A DNA stretch of 64,000 bases, taken from NCBI RefSeq assembly GCF_037381185.1, contig NZ_JARRQY010000007.1, positions 1 through 64,000 of the forward strand, in the 5' to 3' direction. The notes under the pieces are model-generated. The model searched no databases. It worked only from the letters and a program-made list of their open reading frames with translations, and had not been told where the DNA came from. Shown here one piece after another: positions 8,870 through 18,598 of this stretch. This DNA comes from Acidihalobacter_A sp037381185. Its GTDB lineage: Bacteria; Pseudomonadota; Gammaproteobacteria; DSM-5130; Acidihalobacteraceae. How positions within the stretch are numbered: position 1 is the stretch's first letter; each line of letters begins with the position of its first letter. Both the position numbers and the translations under genes were made by a program.

Positions 8870-10309
8870 ATGTTGGAAAATTCATTATCCCTATTTATTT
8901 CACGGCTGGATTTCGCCTGGATCACCAGCATGCATATCCTCTATCCGCCGCTGACCATCGGTCTATCGCTGATGCTGTTTTTCGCCGAATGGCGGTGGAC
9001 AAGAACCGAAGATGAGCAGTGGTATCGTCTGACCCGTTTCTTCGAAAAGCTCTTCATCATCAACTTCGGCGCAGGCGTGGCCACCGGCGTCACCATGGAA
9101 ATGGCTTTCGGAATTCTCTACGGCCCGTTCTCCCAGGCTGCCGGCCCGTTCTTCGGCAACATTCTCGGCTACGAAACGATCACCGCCTTCATGTACGAAG
9201 CGGGCTTCATCGGTCTGATGATCTTCGGCTGGGGAAAGATCGGCCGCAAGATGCACCTGTTCGCCACTTTCAACGTCATGCTCTCCTCCAGCCTCTCGGC
9301 GATGTGGATCCTGGTGGCGAACTCCTGGATGCAGACGCCAACCGGCGTCGAACTCAAGAACGGGCTGTTTCAGGTCACCAACTGGGGCGCCGCCATCCTG
9401 AACCCCGATTTCCTCAAGGCCTTCCCGCATATGTGGATCGCCACGCTGGAACTGGCGCTGTTCTTCGTCGCCGGCGTATCGGCCTGGTACCTGCTCAAGG
9501 GACGCAACGTCGCGCTATTCCAGCGCGCACTCAAATACAGCGTACTCGCTGCTCTCGTCATCACACCGCTACAGATTTATCTCGGCGATAGCCTGGGTCG
9601 CGTGGTCGCCGAAGCCCAACCCGCCGCCCTGGCCGCCATGGAAGGCCACTACCACACCGAGATCAACGGCAAGGTCAACACCGGATGGCACATCCTCGCC
9701 TGGCCGAACGATGCCGAAGGCAGGAACGACTGGGCGATCACCGTGCCGCACGTGCTGAGCCTGCTCGAAACGCACACGCTCAACGGCAAGGTTCCCGGCC
9801 TCGACCAGTTCAAGCCGCAGAACCGTCCGCCCGTACTCGTGCCGTTCTATTCATTCCGCATCATGGTCGCGATCGGCTTCTTTCTGTTCCTGATGGCTCT
9901 ATGGGGCGCATATCTGGCGCTGCGCGGCCGACTGTCGGTAGACCGAGTCGCGCAGAATAAATGGTTCCTGCGTCTGCTGGTGTTCAGTGCTTTCCTGCCC
10001 TACTTGGCGATCTGGACCGGCTGGTGGACCCGCGAGATCGCCCGTCAGCCGTGGATCGTATATCACCTGATGACCACCGCACAGGGCGTGAGCCACATGA
10101 CGGCCGCCGAAGCCATATTCTGGCTTGTCGGTTTCGTGATCTTCGAACTCGGCGTGTGGATCGGCGCCTGGTACTTCTTCGCCAAGGTGATCCGCAAGGG
10201 ACCCGACATGGACAGTCCGGTGGTCGAGGAAGGCCACGAGCAGCTCGGACATCTCGAGGCGCCCAGTCACGACGAAACCGCCGCGCCCGCCTACGTGCGC
10301 CCGGCCTGA
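8870..10309 (+). CDS. cydA: Cytochrome bd quinol oxidase subunit I, cyanide-insensitive (CioA) type
   Basis: Inner-membrane haem subunit that oxidises ubiquinol and reduces O2 to water. 479 residues, near CioA (about 488) and shorter than E. coli CydA (522), consistent with the short Q-loop class. Candidate haem ligands are visible: His in SMHILYPPLT near residue 23 (b595/d region), His in AFPHMWIATLE (b558) and Met in FYSFRIMVAIG (b558). Also present are the YETITAFMYEAGF helix with its conserved Glu and the GWWTREIARQPW signature after the Q-loop. About nine membrane segments. AGGAG sits upstream of the ATG. First gene of cydAB-X-HK-RR-cydDC, with cydB 21 bases downstream. Confidence 0.96.
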   Translation: MLENSLSLFISRLDFAWITSMHILYPPLTIGLSLMLFFAEWRWTRTEDEQWYRLTRFFEKLFIINFGAGVATGVTMEMAFGILYGPFSQAAGPFFGNILGYETITAFMYEAGFIGLMIFGWGKIGRKMHLFATFNVMLSSSLSAMWILVANSWMQTPTGVELKNGLFQVTNWGAAILNPDFLKAFPHMWIATLELALFFVAGVSAWYLLKGRNVALFQRALKYSVLAALVITPLQIYLGDSLGRVVAEAQPAALAAMEGHYHTEINGKVNTGWHILAWPNDAEGRNDWAITVPHVLSLLETHTLNGKVPGLDQFKPQNRPPVLVPFYSFRIMVAIGFFLFLMALWGAYLALRGRLSVDRVAQNKWFLRLLVFSAFLPYLAIWTGWWTREIARQPWIVYHLMTTAQGVSHMTAAEAIFWLVGFVIFELGVWIGAWYFFAKVIRKGPDMDSPVVEEGHEQLGHLEAPSHDETAAPAYVRPA

Positions 10310-10330
10310 GTCGACAAGGAGACGAACTGC

Positions 10331-11374
10331 ATGGATTCTCTCACGCAAACACAGCAAATCATCACCTTCGCCTGGTGGCTCGCGCTCGGCCTCAGCCTGG
10401 TGCTCTACATCATCCTAGACGGCGCTGACCTTGGCGCGGGCATCTTCTCCCTGTTCGTGCGCGACGAACAGGAACGCGGTGCCATCATGGCCGCGATGGC
10501 CGGCACCTGGGACGCGAACGAGACCTGGCTCGTGGTTGCGGGCGGCGTGCTCTTCGGCACCTTTCCGCTGGTCTACGGCTCCGCCTTCCACTATCTGCTG
10601 ATACCGCTGGCCTTCGCCCTGTGGAGCATCATCACCCGCGCCGTCGCACTGGAGTTCCGACATCATGCCGAGAGTAGCCAGCGTTTCTGGGACCGGGCAT
10701 TCGGTATTTCCAGTCTGACCGCGGTGTTCTCCGCCGGTGTCGCCATCGGCGCCGTGCTCAAGGGTTTCCCCATGACCTCCGCCGGTCAGGTGCCGACCTA
10801 CGTCGGCGGAGCACTGCGTTTTCTCAGCCCATTCAGTGTGTGGACCGGTATCGGCGCCGTAGTCGCCGCCTCGCTGGCCGGAGGCCTGTTCGTGCGCGCG
10901 CGCTTCGAGCCGCACTGCCCGATCCGCTCGCGTGCCGCCACCTGGGTCGACACCACCTTCTGGCTGGCGCTGGCGGCCGTGCTCGTCACCGTGATCTGGA
11001 GCGTGTTCGCGTTCCCGTGGGCTTCCTCCAAATGGCTGGGACCTCACGCCTGGGCCTGGGTACTGCTCGGTCTGGTCACCGTATACGCGGTGTTCCGCAT
11101 GCGCCGCGCCTCCGCGCTGGGCAATGACCTGAACGCGATTCTCTGGCTCAATCTCACCATCGTGCTAATGTGGGGCGGGATGATGGCCACCATGTTCCCC
11201 TGGCTGGTGCCCGGCACCTGGACCATCTACAGCGGCGCCAGCCCCTCCGTGTCGCTGTTCACTTTCACGCTGGCCATGGGCGGATTCTTCCCGGTGATGA
11301 TCATGTACAACTGGTACCAGATCTGGGTATTCCGCGCCCGTATCAACAAACTGGCCGCCTACGCCCATCATTAG
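10331..11374 (+). CDS. cydB: Cytochrome bd quinol oxidase subunit II (CioB type)
   Basis: 347 residues, about eight to nine membrane segments. The N-terminal helix carries the family signature YIILDGADLGAGIFSLF, followed by GTWDANETWLVVAGG and RAVALEFRHH. It pairs with CydA and has no catalytic haem of its own. AAGGAGAC precedes the ATG, and the gap to cydA is 21 bases, so they should be co-transcribed. Confidence 0.96.
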   Translation: MDSLTQTQQIITFAWWLALGLSLVLYIILDGADLGAGIFSLFVRDEQERGAIMAAMAGTWDANETWLVVAGGVLFGTFPLVYGSAFHYLLIPLAFALWSIITRAVALEFRHHAESSQRFWDRAFGISSLTAVFSAGVAIGAVLKGFPMTSAGQVPTYVGGALRFLSPFSVWTGIGAVVAASLAGGLFVRARFEPHCPIRSRAATWVDTTFWLALAAVLVTVIWSVFAFPWASSKWLGPHAWAWVLLGLVTVYAVFRMRRASALGNDLNAILWLNLTIVLMWGGMMATMFPWLVPGTWTIYSGASPSVSLFTFTLAMGGFFPVMIMYNWYQIWVFRARINKLAAYAHH

Positions 11375-11425
11375 GCATCCGACCCGCGCGGCGGCGCCGT
11401 GCCGCCACGCGGGCACTCCCGGCAC

Positions 11426-11671
11426 ATGTACATGAACACACGGACCCATCCCATGCTGCAGGCATTCTGGAATCTGCGAATGCTCGCATTGTTCCTGCTC
11501 GGGCCGATACTCGGCGTCGGTCTCGTAGGTATCATTTTCGGCCTGCCGCCGGGCCTCTATCTGTTGGCCGGAGCTGTCTTCCTACTCTCCCTAGGCATGC
11601 TGTTCAGCCTGGTCGTCACGGAACGTAGACGCATCGACACGGTCAACAGAACAGGCATGGATCGGCGCTGA
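11426..11671 (+). CDS. Small two-helix membrane protein in the cyd operon
   Basis: 81 residues from the ATG at 11426; ATGs at 11432 and 11453 and a GTG at 11399 are alternatives, and none has a strong ribosome binding site. Two membrane segments follow the MLQAFWNLR segment: LALFLLGPILGVGLVGIIF and YLLAGAVFLLSLGMLFSLVV. The tail is basic (TERRRIDTVNR). It could be an accessory oxidase protein in the sense of CydX/CydZ, but it is longer than CydX, has two helices and lacks a recognised CydX motif. Assigned only by position between cydB and the histidine kinase. Confidence 0.6.
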   Translation: MYMNTRTHPMLQAFWNLRMLALFLLGPILGVGLVGIIFGLPPGLYLLAGAVFLLSLGMLFSLVVTERRRIDTVNRTGMDRR

Positions 11672-11758
11672 ACCTGCCGGTCGAATACACTACGCTGCCA
11701 CATCCGTTCTCGCGCTCTCCCGAGCCGGACGCTCCACACACCAGCATCGGAGCCATCC

Positions 11759-13231
11759 ATGTTCAATCGCGGCCCCAGCCACGCCTTGCGCCGCTTGGTC
11801 ATGCAACCCTTGTGGCTGCCGGTCCTGATCACCATGACCGCGCTGATCAGTTCCATGACCGTGCTGGTGTTTATCATTTACGGTGGCCTGAACCGCGTCG
11901 CACCCTTGTACACCCACGCGAAACACGTCGCCGAACTTCGCAGCGTCGCCAACACGATCGAACACGACCGCGAAGAGCAAAGACTTCCCAGTCCCGCCAC
12001 CGCCAGACAGCTGAACGAACTGACGCAAGGTACGCGTTGGTTCGCGCCCCGAACCCGAACCTGGCTCGAGCAGGCCGCAGCCGTCCTGCGCGATCGCAAC
12101 CGACCCAAGGATCAGGCAATAGACCACGCCCTGCAGTGCCTGCGCCAAGCCGAGCAGGCGGAGAATGCAATCAGTCTCGGCATGATCGAGAAGGCCTACG
12201 ATGCCGCGCGGCGCGCGCTGCAGCTCGCGCTGGCCACGTTGATCGCCTTTCCCCTGCTGGTGATCGCCTTTCTCTACGGCCTGCATGGGCGCCTCGTCGC
12301 ACCGCTCGGACGCCTCGCAGACATGCTCACCATGCTTGCCGAGCGCAACTACCAACCGCTCGAAGAACGCGGCACGACGCCCACTCTGCGACCACTGCTA
12401 TCGAGCTACAACCAACTCGTCGCCCGCCTGGAGTTGCTGGAGGAACGACATGCCGATCGTGAACGCGAACTCTCCGCAGCTGTCGACGAGGCGATGCGTT
12501 CCCTGCTGCTCACCCACTCGGCGCTCACCCGCGCCGAACGCCTCGCCGCCGCAGGAGAAGTCGCGGCCGGGCTGGCTCACGACCTGCGCAACCCCTTGGC
12601 CGGCATCCGGCTAGCGCTGCACAATCTCGAAAGCGACAGCACCGATCCGGACGCCACGGCGAGACTCCAACTGGTCGGCGGAGAAATCGACCGCCTCGTC
12701 GACACCCTCAACGGACATCTGGATCGCGTCCGCCATCGACCGGAAGCGCGAAGCACGATCCGCGTTGACGAGGCGCTACGCAATACAGCCCGACTGCAGG
12801 GCTTTCACTTCGGCGACAAGGTGCGCCTGCACGTCCGAGCCCCCGAAGATCTGCAGTGCAGACTGCCCGAAACCGGGTTCCGCCACACCGTGCTCAACCT
12901 GATGAACAATGCCTGCGAAGCATTGGGCAACGCGGGCGGAGAAGTTCGCATTAGCGCCGAAGTCAGGCAACGGGAATTGCACATCATCATCGAAGATGAA
13001 GGCCCGGGGTTTTCTCCACGGCTGCTGACCAGTGGCCCCCGTGCCTTCGTTTCCGAAAAGGATCGAGGCACGGGCCTCGGCCTGACCACCGCCCGGCGGT
13101 TCGCGCAGGAGTGCGGCGGTCGCCTGGAGCTTTCCAACCTGGAAAGCGGAGGCGCGCGCGTCCTGCTGGCGATTCCATACGGCTCCGAAGTTGGCATAAC
13201 GCCTGAACCGATCTCGCATCTGGCACAATGA
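11759..13231 (+). CDS. Membrane sensor histidine kinase of the cyd operon
   Basis: 490 residues. TM1 at about 19-42, a small helical periplasmic domain (about 45-155), TM2 at about 158-176, then a HAMP-like linker and a coiled coil (HADRERELSAAVDEAM). The DHp H-box GLAHDLRNPLAG puts the phospho-His at residue 274. The catalytic domain has an N-box (NLMNNACEAL), a G1 box (EDEGPGFSP) and a G2 box (GTGLGLTTARRFAQECGG). This is the NtrB/ZraS-like class that pairs with NtrC-type regulators, and such a regulator follows 50 bases downstream. GGAGCC precedes the ATG. The signal is unknown; position between cydAB and cydDC suggests respiratory or redox input. No haem- or Fe-S-binding Cys cluster is visible. 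Confidence 0.92.
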   Translation: MFNRGPSHALRRLVMQPLWLPVLITMTALISSMTVLVFIIYGGLNRVAPLYTHAKHVAELRSVANTIEHDREEQRLPSPATARQLNELTQGTRWFAPRTRTWLEQAAAVLRDRNRPKDQAIDHALQCLRQAEQAENAISLGMIEKAYDAARRALQLALATLIAFPLLVIAFLYGLHGRLVAPLGRLADMLTMLAERNYQPLEERGTTPTLRPLLSSYNQLVARLELLEERHADRERELSAAVDEAMRSLLLTHSALTRAERLAAAGEVAAGLAHDLRNPLAGIRLALHNLESDSTDPDATARLQLVGGEIDRLVDTLNGHLDRVRHRPEARSTIRVDEALRNTARLQGFHFGDKVRLHVRAPEDLQCRLPETGFRHTVLNLMNNACEALGNAGGEVRISAEVRQRELHIIIEDEGPGFSPRLLTSGPRAFVSEKDRGTGLGLTTARRFAQECGGRLELSNLESGGARVLLAIPYGSEVGITPEPISHLAQ

Positions 13232-13281
13232 CAGGTTCAAGTTAGTACATCCATCCCGCACCCGCAGTCCGAACAGCGCTC

Positions 13282-14676
13282 ATGAGTGAAGTTCTGCTGA
13301 TCATCGAAGACGAAGCCCTACTGGGCCAGGAACTCGCACGCCATTTCCAGCGTGAGGGCTGGGAAGTCGTGGTCGCGACCAACCTGACGCAGGCCAGGCA
13401 GCAGCTCTTCCACGATACGTTGGACCCTCTGGTGGTCCTCTCCGACATGAGCCTGCCGGACGGCAATGGACTCGATCTGCTGGAAACTGCGCGCAAAGCC
13501 GGCATCCGCAGCGAGTGGATACTGCTCACCGGCTACGGCACCGTGCCCGACTCGGTCCGTGCGCTACGGCTGGGTGCCTACGAGTTCCTGGAAAAACCCT
13601 GCACACGCGATCGCCTCGACCTAATCGTCGGTGGCGCAGCACGTGCCGCGCGCGCGCATCGCCGCCTCGACCAGCAGCAGCAGGCAGGCAACGAGCGCTA
13701 CCGGCCCGAATCCATGCTCGGCGACAGCCCTGCCAATCAGCTCGTGCGCGATCTGCTGGAGCGCCTCGCCACCGTCCCGTTCAGCACTCTGCTGATACAA
13801 GGAGAGACCGGCACCGGCAAAGGTCTTGCTGCGCGAATCCTGCACCACAGCGGGCCACGCAGCGACGGGGCTTTCGTGCAGCTCAACTGTGCCGCCCTGC
13901 CCCGCGAACTGCTCGAATCGGAGCTGTTCGGCCACGAGGCCGGTGCCTTCACCGGCGCCCGGGGACGCCGCATCGGTCTGTTCGAACAGGCCAACGGCGG
14001 CACCTTGTTCCTGGACGAGATCGGCGAACTGGACACCGATCTGCAGGCCAAACTGCTCATGGCCATTGAGGAACGCACCATCCGCAGGCTCGGTGGCACG
14101 CGTGAAATCCGCATCGACGTGCAGATCATTGCCGCCACCCATCGCAATCTCGTCCAGTCCGTCGAGCAAACGGAGTTTCGCGCCGACCTCTACCACCGCC
14201 TCAGCGTCTTCCGCGTCGAACTACCCCCGCTGCGGCGGCGGCTGCAGGACCTCGACCAGTTGGTGCCGGTGTTTGTTGCCGAATTCGCGGCCAAGGCGGG
14301 CCGCGCACCCGCCGAGGTACCCGATGACGTCATGCGTCAGCTGCGCGGATACCCCTGGCCAGGCAACGTGCGTGAATTGCGCAACGTGATAGAACGCAGC
14401 GTGTTACTCAGCGAAGGCAGCCGTATCTCCACCCGCTGGCTGCAGTTGTGCAGCGTCAGTCCCTGCCCGCTGGACCGGCACGAAGGTCCACTGCTGCAGC
14501 TCCCCCTCGACGGCAGCCTCAGTCTGGAAGAGATCGAACGCGAGGTCCTGGCCAGAGCACTCGAGCTGAACGATTACAATGTCTCGGTCACCGCGCGCCT
14601 GCTCGGAACCACGCGCGAGACTTTGCGCTACCGCATGCAGAAATTCGGCCTACAGCGGCCGAGCGAAACCACCTGA
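13282..14676 (+). CDS. NtrC-family sigma-54-dependent response regulator
   Basis: 464 residues. REC domain 1-120 with acidic Glu9/Asp10, phospho-acceptor Asp55, Thr83 and Lys105. The AAA+ domain has Walker A GETGTGK (174-180), the sigma-54 contact loop GAFTGA (221-226) and Walker B TLFLDE (241-246); GYPWPGNVREL follows. A Fis-type helix-turn-helix lies at the C-terminus (VTARLLGTTRETLRYRMQKFGL). All parts needed for RpoN activation are intact. It probably receives phosphate from the kinase encoded upstream and activates the -24/-12 promoter at 8804-8819; this target is inferred from proximity. cydD starts 12 bases after its stop. Confidence 0.94.
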   Translation: MSEVLLIIEDEALLGQELARHFQREGWEVVVATNLTQARQQLFHDTLDPLVVLSDMSLPDGNGLDLLETARKAGIRSEWILLTGYGTVPDSVRALRLGAYEFLEKPCTRDRLDLIVGGAARAARAHRRLDQQQQAGNERYRPESMLGDSPANQLVRDLLERLATVPFSTLLIQGETGTGKGLAARILHHSGPRSDGAFVQLNCAALPRELLESELFGHEAGAFTGARGRRIGLFEQANGGTLFLDEIGELDTDLQAKLLMAIEERTIRRLGGTREIRIDVQIIAATHRNLVQSVEQTEFRADLYHRLSVFRVELPPLRRRLQDLDQLVPVFVAEFAAKAGRAPAEVPDDVMRQLRGYPWPGNVRELRNVIERSVLLSEGSRISTRWLQLCSVSPCPLDRHEGPLLQLPLDGSLSLEEIEREVLARALELNDYNVSVTARLLGTTRETLRYRMQKFGLQRPSETT

Positions 14677-14688
14677 GCCCAAACACCA

Positions 14689-16458
14689 ATGTCATCGCCA
14701 TCAGCCCCAATGCCCCGCACCACCGGCAAGCTTCTCAACGACTGGCTGCGCAGCCACGTCGGCCGGGTACGCCGACCGCTAACCGCTGCCGTCGCCGTCG
14801 GAGCCGTAGGGGGACTACTGCTCATTCTGCAGGCCTGGCTACTCGCACTCACCATCAACGCCGTGGCCATCGAGGGCCACGGACTGACATACGTCTGGCC
14901 GTGGATGACTGGCCTGATCGGGGTATTCGCCGCGCGAGCCGTTGTCTCGGCGCTGTCCGAAGCCACCGCCTTCGAAGCCGCCGCGCGGGTCAAACTGGAC
15001 GTTCGCAAACGCGTCTATGCACACCTGGAGGCGCTGGGTCCGGCATGGACCCGCCAGCAGCGCACCGGCGACCTCGCCAACACCCTGATCGATGGCGTGG
15101 AATCGCTGGAGAAATATTACGCCAACTATCTGCCGCAAACCGCCCTGGCCGCTTTCATACCCTTCGCGATCCTGGTCTTCGTTTTCCCCTCCGACTGGAT
15201 ATCGGGACTCATCATGCTGATCACCGCGCCACTGATCCCGTTTTTCATGATCCTGATCGGCAAGGGCGCCGAACGCCTCAATCAACGCCAGTGGCGCAAG
15301 CTGGCGCGCATGAGCGCGCATTTCTTCGACGTCATCGAAGGCCTCACTACGCTCAAGCTGTTCAATGCCAGCCGCTTCGAGGCTGAAGTCGTCGCACAGA
15401 TTTCGGACGAATACCGCCGCAGCACCATGGCGGTGTTGCGCGTGGCCTTTCTTTCCTCGCTAGTACTGGAGTTCCTGGCGACCGTCAGCATCGCCATGGT
15501 TGCCGTGTTCATCGGCTTTCGACTGCTCTACGGCGACATCCACTACCTGCCGGGCTTCTTCGTGCTTCTGCTCGCTCCGGAATTCTACCTACCGCTGCGC
15601 AACATGGGCACGCAATATCACGCCCGCATGGAAGCGATCGGCGCTTCGGAACAGATCGTCAAGCTGCTCAATACGCCCCTACCCGAATCGAAAGCCGGCA
15701 CCGACAGCCTGCCGGACGCAGCTCCACTGGACATCCGCTTCGAACACGTCGGCTTCGCCTATGAGCCCGGACAAGCGGTGCTCACCGACATCGACTTCAG
15801 CCTCGCCCACGGCGAGCGCGTGGCCTTGGTCGGACCGAGCGGCGCGGGAAAAACCACGCTCAGTCAGCTCCTGCTCGGTTTCATGCAGCCTCAAAGCGGA
15901 CGAATCAGCGTCAACGGCGTCGACCTGAGCGAACTATCGGAGGACGCCTGGCTGTCGCGCGTCGCCTGGCTGCCGCAGCGGCCCACGCTGTTCCACGGCA
16001 GCATACTCGACAATATCCGCCTAGGCCGGCCCGATGCCACCCCGGAGGCCGTACACCGCGCCGCCGAGCTGGCCAACGCGGCAACTTTCATCGAAGCCCT
16101 CCCTCAAAGTTACGACACGCAGGTCGGCGATCGTGGCCAGGGCCTATCCGGCGGCGAGATCCAGCGCATCGCCCTGGCCCGCGCGTTTCTCAAGAACGCC
16201 CAGCTAGTGGTGCTCGATGAAGCCAGCGCTAGCCTCGATCCGGAAACCGAGGCGTTGATCACCGAATCGGTCGAACGCCTGGCGCACGACCGCGCCATGC
16301 TGATAATCGCGCACCGGCTCGAAACCGTCCGCCGCGCAGACCGCATCCTGGTGCTGAACCGCGGCCGCATCGCCGAACAGGGCAGGCACGACGAACTGCT
16401 GGCCGGCGGCGGCCTGTATGCCGGCATGAACAGCCTGTATGGAGGAGCAGGCGCATGA
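14689..16458 (+). CDS. cydD: ABC exporter subunit CydD (cysteine/glutathione export for bd oxidase assembly)
   Basis: 589 residues. Membrane domain of about six helices (roughly 30-310), then an ATPase domain with Walker A GPSGAGKTTL, signature LSGGEIQRI and Walker B LVVLDEAS. CydDC is an inner-membrane heterodimer that exports reduced thiols and is needed for bd-type oxidase assembly. The motif AWTRQQRTGDLANTLIDGVESLEKYY and the location with cydAB and cydC separate it from a generic ABC exporter. A second in-frame ATG at 14710 is possible. Overlaps cydC by 4 bases (ATGA). Confidence 0.93.
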   Translation: MSSPSAPMPRTTGKLLNDWLRSHVGRVRRPLTAAVAVGAVGGLLLILQAWLLALTINAVAIEGHGLTYVWPWMTGLIGVFAARAVVSALSEATAFEAAARVKLDVRKRVYAHLEALGPAWTRQQRTGDLANTLIDGVESLEKYYANYLPQTALAAFIPFAILVFVFPSDWISGLIMLITAPLIPFFMILIGKGAERLNQRQWRKLARMSAHFFDVIEGLTTLKLFNASRFEAEVVAQISDEYRRSTMAVLRVAFLSSLVLEFLATVSIAMVAVFIGFRLLYGDIHYLPGFFVLLLAPEFYLPLRNMGTQYHARMEAIGASEQIVKLLNTPLPESKAGTDSLPDAAPLDIRFEHVGFAYEPGQAVLTDIDFSLAHGERVALVGPSGAGKTTLSQLLLGFMQPQSGRISVNGVDLSELSEDAWLSRVAWLPQRPTLFHGSILDNIRLGRPDATPEAVHRAAELANAATFIEALPQSYDTQVGDRGQGLSGGEIQRIALARAFLKNAQLVVLDEASASLDPETEALITESVERLAHDRAMLIIAHRLETVRRADRILVLNRGRIAEQGRHDELLAGGGLYAGMNSLYGGAGA

Positions 16459-18179
16459 GAGATCTCCTTCGACTGCTCGGCCTGTTCCGGCCCTACGCAC
16501 GCTGGATAGCCGCCGGCATCCTGCTTACGATCACGGTAACGCTGGCCAACATCGGACTGCTGGCACTTTCCGGCTGGTTCATCACCGCCATGGCGCTAGC
16601 CGGTCTGGGCAGCGGCCGCATCAACTACTTCACGCCTGCTGCGGGCATCCGCGGCCTCGCCATACTGCGCACCGGCGGACGCTACCTTGAGCGCCTGGTC
16701 ACGCACGAGGCGACCTTCCGCCTGCTATCGCGGCTGCGCGTATGGTTCTATGAACACCTCGAACCGCTCGCCCCTGCGCGTCTGCAATACTACCGCGGCG
16801 GCGACCTGCTGAGCCGCATCCGCGCCGACATCGATACCCTGGACAACTTCTATCTGCGCGTGCTCGCCCCCAGTATCGCAGCCGCCATCAGCGTGCTCGT
16901 CGTGATCGGCTTCATGGCCTTGTTCAGCGTGCCCGTGGCGCTCACCAATCTCGCCGGGCTGCTGTTGGCTGGCATCGCCCTGCCCCTGCTCGCGCAACGT
17001 CTCGGCCGCGCTCCCGGAGAACGCACCGTCGCAGTGCGAGCCGAATTGCGCTCCGCAGTCGCCGATGCCGTACGCGGACAGGGCGAACTGCGCGTCTACC
17101 AGGCTGGCCGCCGGCAGGCCGAACGCGTCGAACGGCTCAGCGACGAATTGATTACACCACAACGCAGGCAGGCACACATCAATGGCCTGTCCGCCGCCCT
17201 GTCCGGGCTTGTGACCCAATTCAGCGTATGGATCGCCGTACTGATCGCCATTCCACTGGTCTCGCAAAAGAGTCTTGACGGCCCGGGCCTGGCGATGATC
17301 GCGCTGTTCGTCATGGCCAGTTTCGAATCCATCAACGCACTGCCGCTGGCCTTCCAGACCCTAGGCGAGACCTTGGCCGCCGCGCGCCGCATCTTCGAGA
17401 TCGTCGATACCCGCCCCGCCGTCACCGAACCCGCCGAGGACGCCTCACGCCCGGCCTCCTTCGGGCTGCGTCTGACGAGGCTGCGCATGCGCTACACCGA
17501 GAACGCCGCCTGGGCGCTGGACAGCATCGATCTCGACGTGCCCGCGGGCGGACGACTCGGCATCATCGGCGCGACCGGCTCCGGCAAGACCAGCCTGCTC
17601 AACGTCCTGCTGCGCTTCTGGGACTACCAGGAGGGGGAGGTCGAAATCGGCGACGTGCCGCTGCGCGCTTTCCGCGGCGAAACCGTGCGCAGTTGGTGCG
17701 CGGTGGTGGCTCAGCAGACGCATCTGTTCAACACCAGCGTACGCCAGAACCTGCTGCTGGCGCGCCCGGAGGCGAGCGAGGCCGAACTGATCGAGGCATT
17801 GCGCCAGGCCAATATTCACGATGAGATCATGGCTTTGCCGGAAGGTCTGGACACCTTCGTCGGCGAGACCGGCACGCGGCTTTCCGGCGGCCAGGCGCGG
17901 CGCGTCGCCATCGCCCGCGCGCTGCTCAAGGATGCACCGATTCTAATTCTGGACGAACCCACCGAAGGCCTGGATGCGGAGTCCGAGCATGCGGTGCTGC
18001 AAGCCTTGCAAATACTCATGCAGGACCGGACCACGCTGCTCATCACGCACCGTCCGCAGGCGCTGAGCTATGTCGACGACATCGCCGTCATGAGCCATGG
18101 ACGGATCATCGAACGCGGCGCGCCCACCACATTGCTACAGGAAGGTCGACATCTCTCCGCCTACGCGCATATCAGTTGA
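16455..18179 (+). CDS. cydC: ABC exporter subunit CydC
   Basis: 574 residues, partner of CydD. Six-helix membrane domain, then Walker A GATGSGKTSL, signature LSGGQARRV and Walker B LILDEPTEGLD. The N-terminal motif TLANIGLLALSGWFITAMALAGL is typical of CydC. The start overlaps the cydD stop, so translation is coupled. Last gene of the respiratory unit; about 100 bases separate it from the YqjD-like gene. Confidence 0.94.
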   Translation: MRDLLRLLGLFRPYARWIAAGILLTITVTLANIGLLALSGWFITAMALAGLGSGRINYFTPAAGIRGLAILRTGGRYLERLVTHEATFRLLSRLRVWFYEHLEPLAPARLQYYRGGDLLSRIRADIDTLDNFYLRVLAPSIAAAISVLVVIGFMALFSVPVALTNLAGLLLAGIALPLLAQRLGRAPGERTVAVRAELRSAVADAVRGQGELRVYQAGRRQAERVERLSDELITPQRRQAHINGLSAALSGLVTQFSVWIAVLIAIPLVSQKSLDGPGLAMIALFVMASFESINALPLAFQTLGETLAAARRIFEIVDTRPAVTEPAEDASRPASFGLRLTRLRMRYTENAAWALDSIDLDVPAGGRLGIIGATGSGKTSLLNVLLRFWDYQEGEVEIGDVPLRAFRGETVRSWCAVVAQQTHLFNTSVRQNLLLARPEASEAELIEALRQANIHDEIMALPEGLDTFVGETGTRLSGGQARRVAIARALLKDAPILILDEPTEGLDAESEHAVLQALQILMQDRTTLLITHRPQALSYVDDIAVMSHGRIIERGAPTTLLQEGRHLSAYAHIS

Positions 18180-18277
18180 CCTGACTCAAGGAGCCGGCGC
18201 GACGGACCTTTGCCAAAGCATTACACTCAGTATTCGGACCCACATTTGACACGCAATCGTGTAAGGGGAAATGAAAC

Positions 18278-18598
18278 ATGAGCGAATCACCGAAAGACGA
18301 TCTCGACGCCCTGCGGGAAGACTTCAACAAGCTGCGCGAAGACGTCGGCAAACTCACCGACACACTCAAACAGCTCGGCCTGGACCGTGCACACGGCGCG
18401 CAGGAACACCTCAACGAGAGGCTGGACGAGGCACGCGAGCGCCTGCGTGAACGCGTCGATACCGCCGGTCAACGCGGGCGCGCCTATTACGATCAGCTCG
18501 AAGGACGAGTCGGCGAACATCCCTTCAGCAGCCTGCTCACCGCCTTTGGCGTCGGCTTCGTCATCGCCAAGCTGCTCGACCTCGGGGGCCGGCGCTGA
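18278..18598 (+). CDS. DUF883 (YqjD/ElaB-like) membrane-anchored protein
   Basis: 106 residues. A long charged coiled coil (about 5-75, for example LREDFNKLREDVGKLTDTLK) ends in the C-terminal anchor HPFSSLLTAFGVGFVIAKLL, the hallmark of the DUF883/YqjD family. E. coli YqjD is reported to bind ribosomes at the inner membrane in stationary phase; transferring that here is inference. AAGGGGAA precedes the ATG. It directly abuts a YqjE-like gene, matching the yqjD-yqjE arrangement. Confidence 0.85.
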   Translation: MSESPKDDLDALREDFNKLREDVGKLTDTLKQLGLDRAHGAQEHLNERLDEARERLRERVDTAGQRGRAYYDQLEGRVGEHPFSSLLTAFGVGFVIAKLLDLGGRR

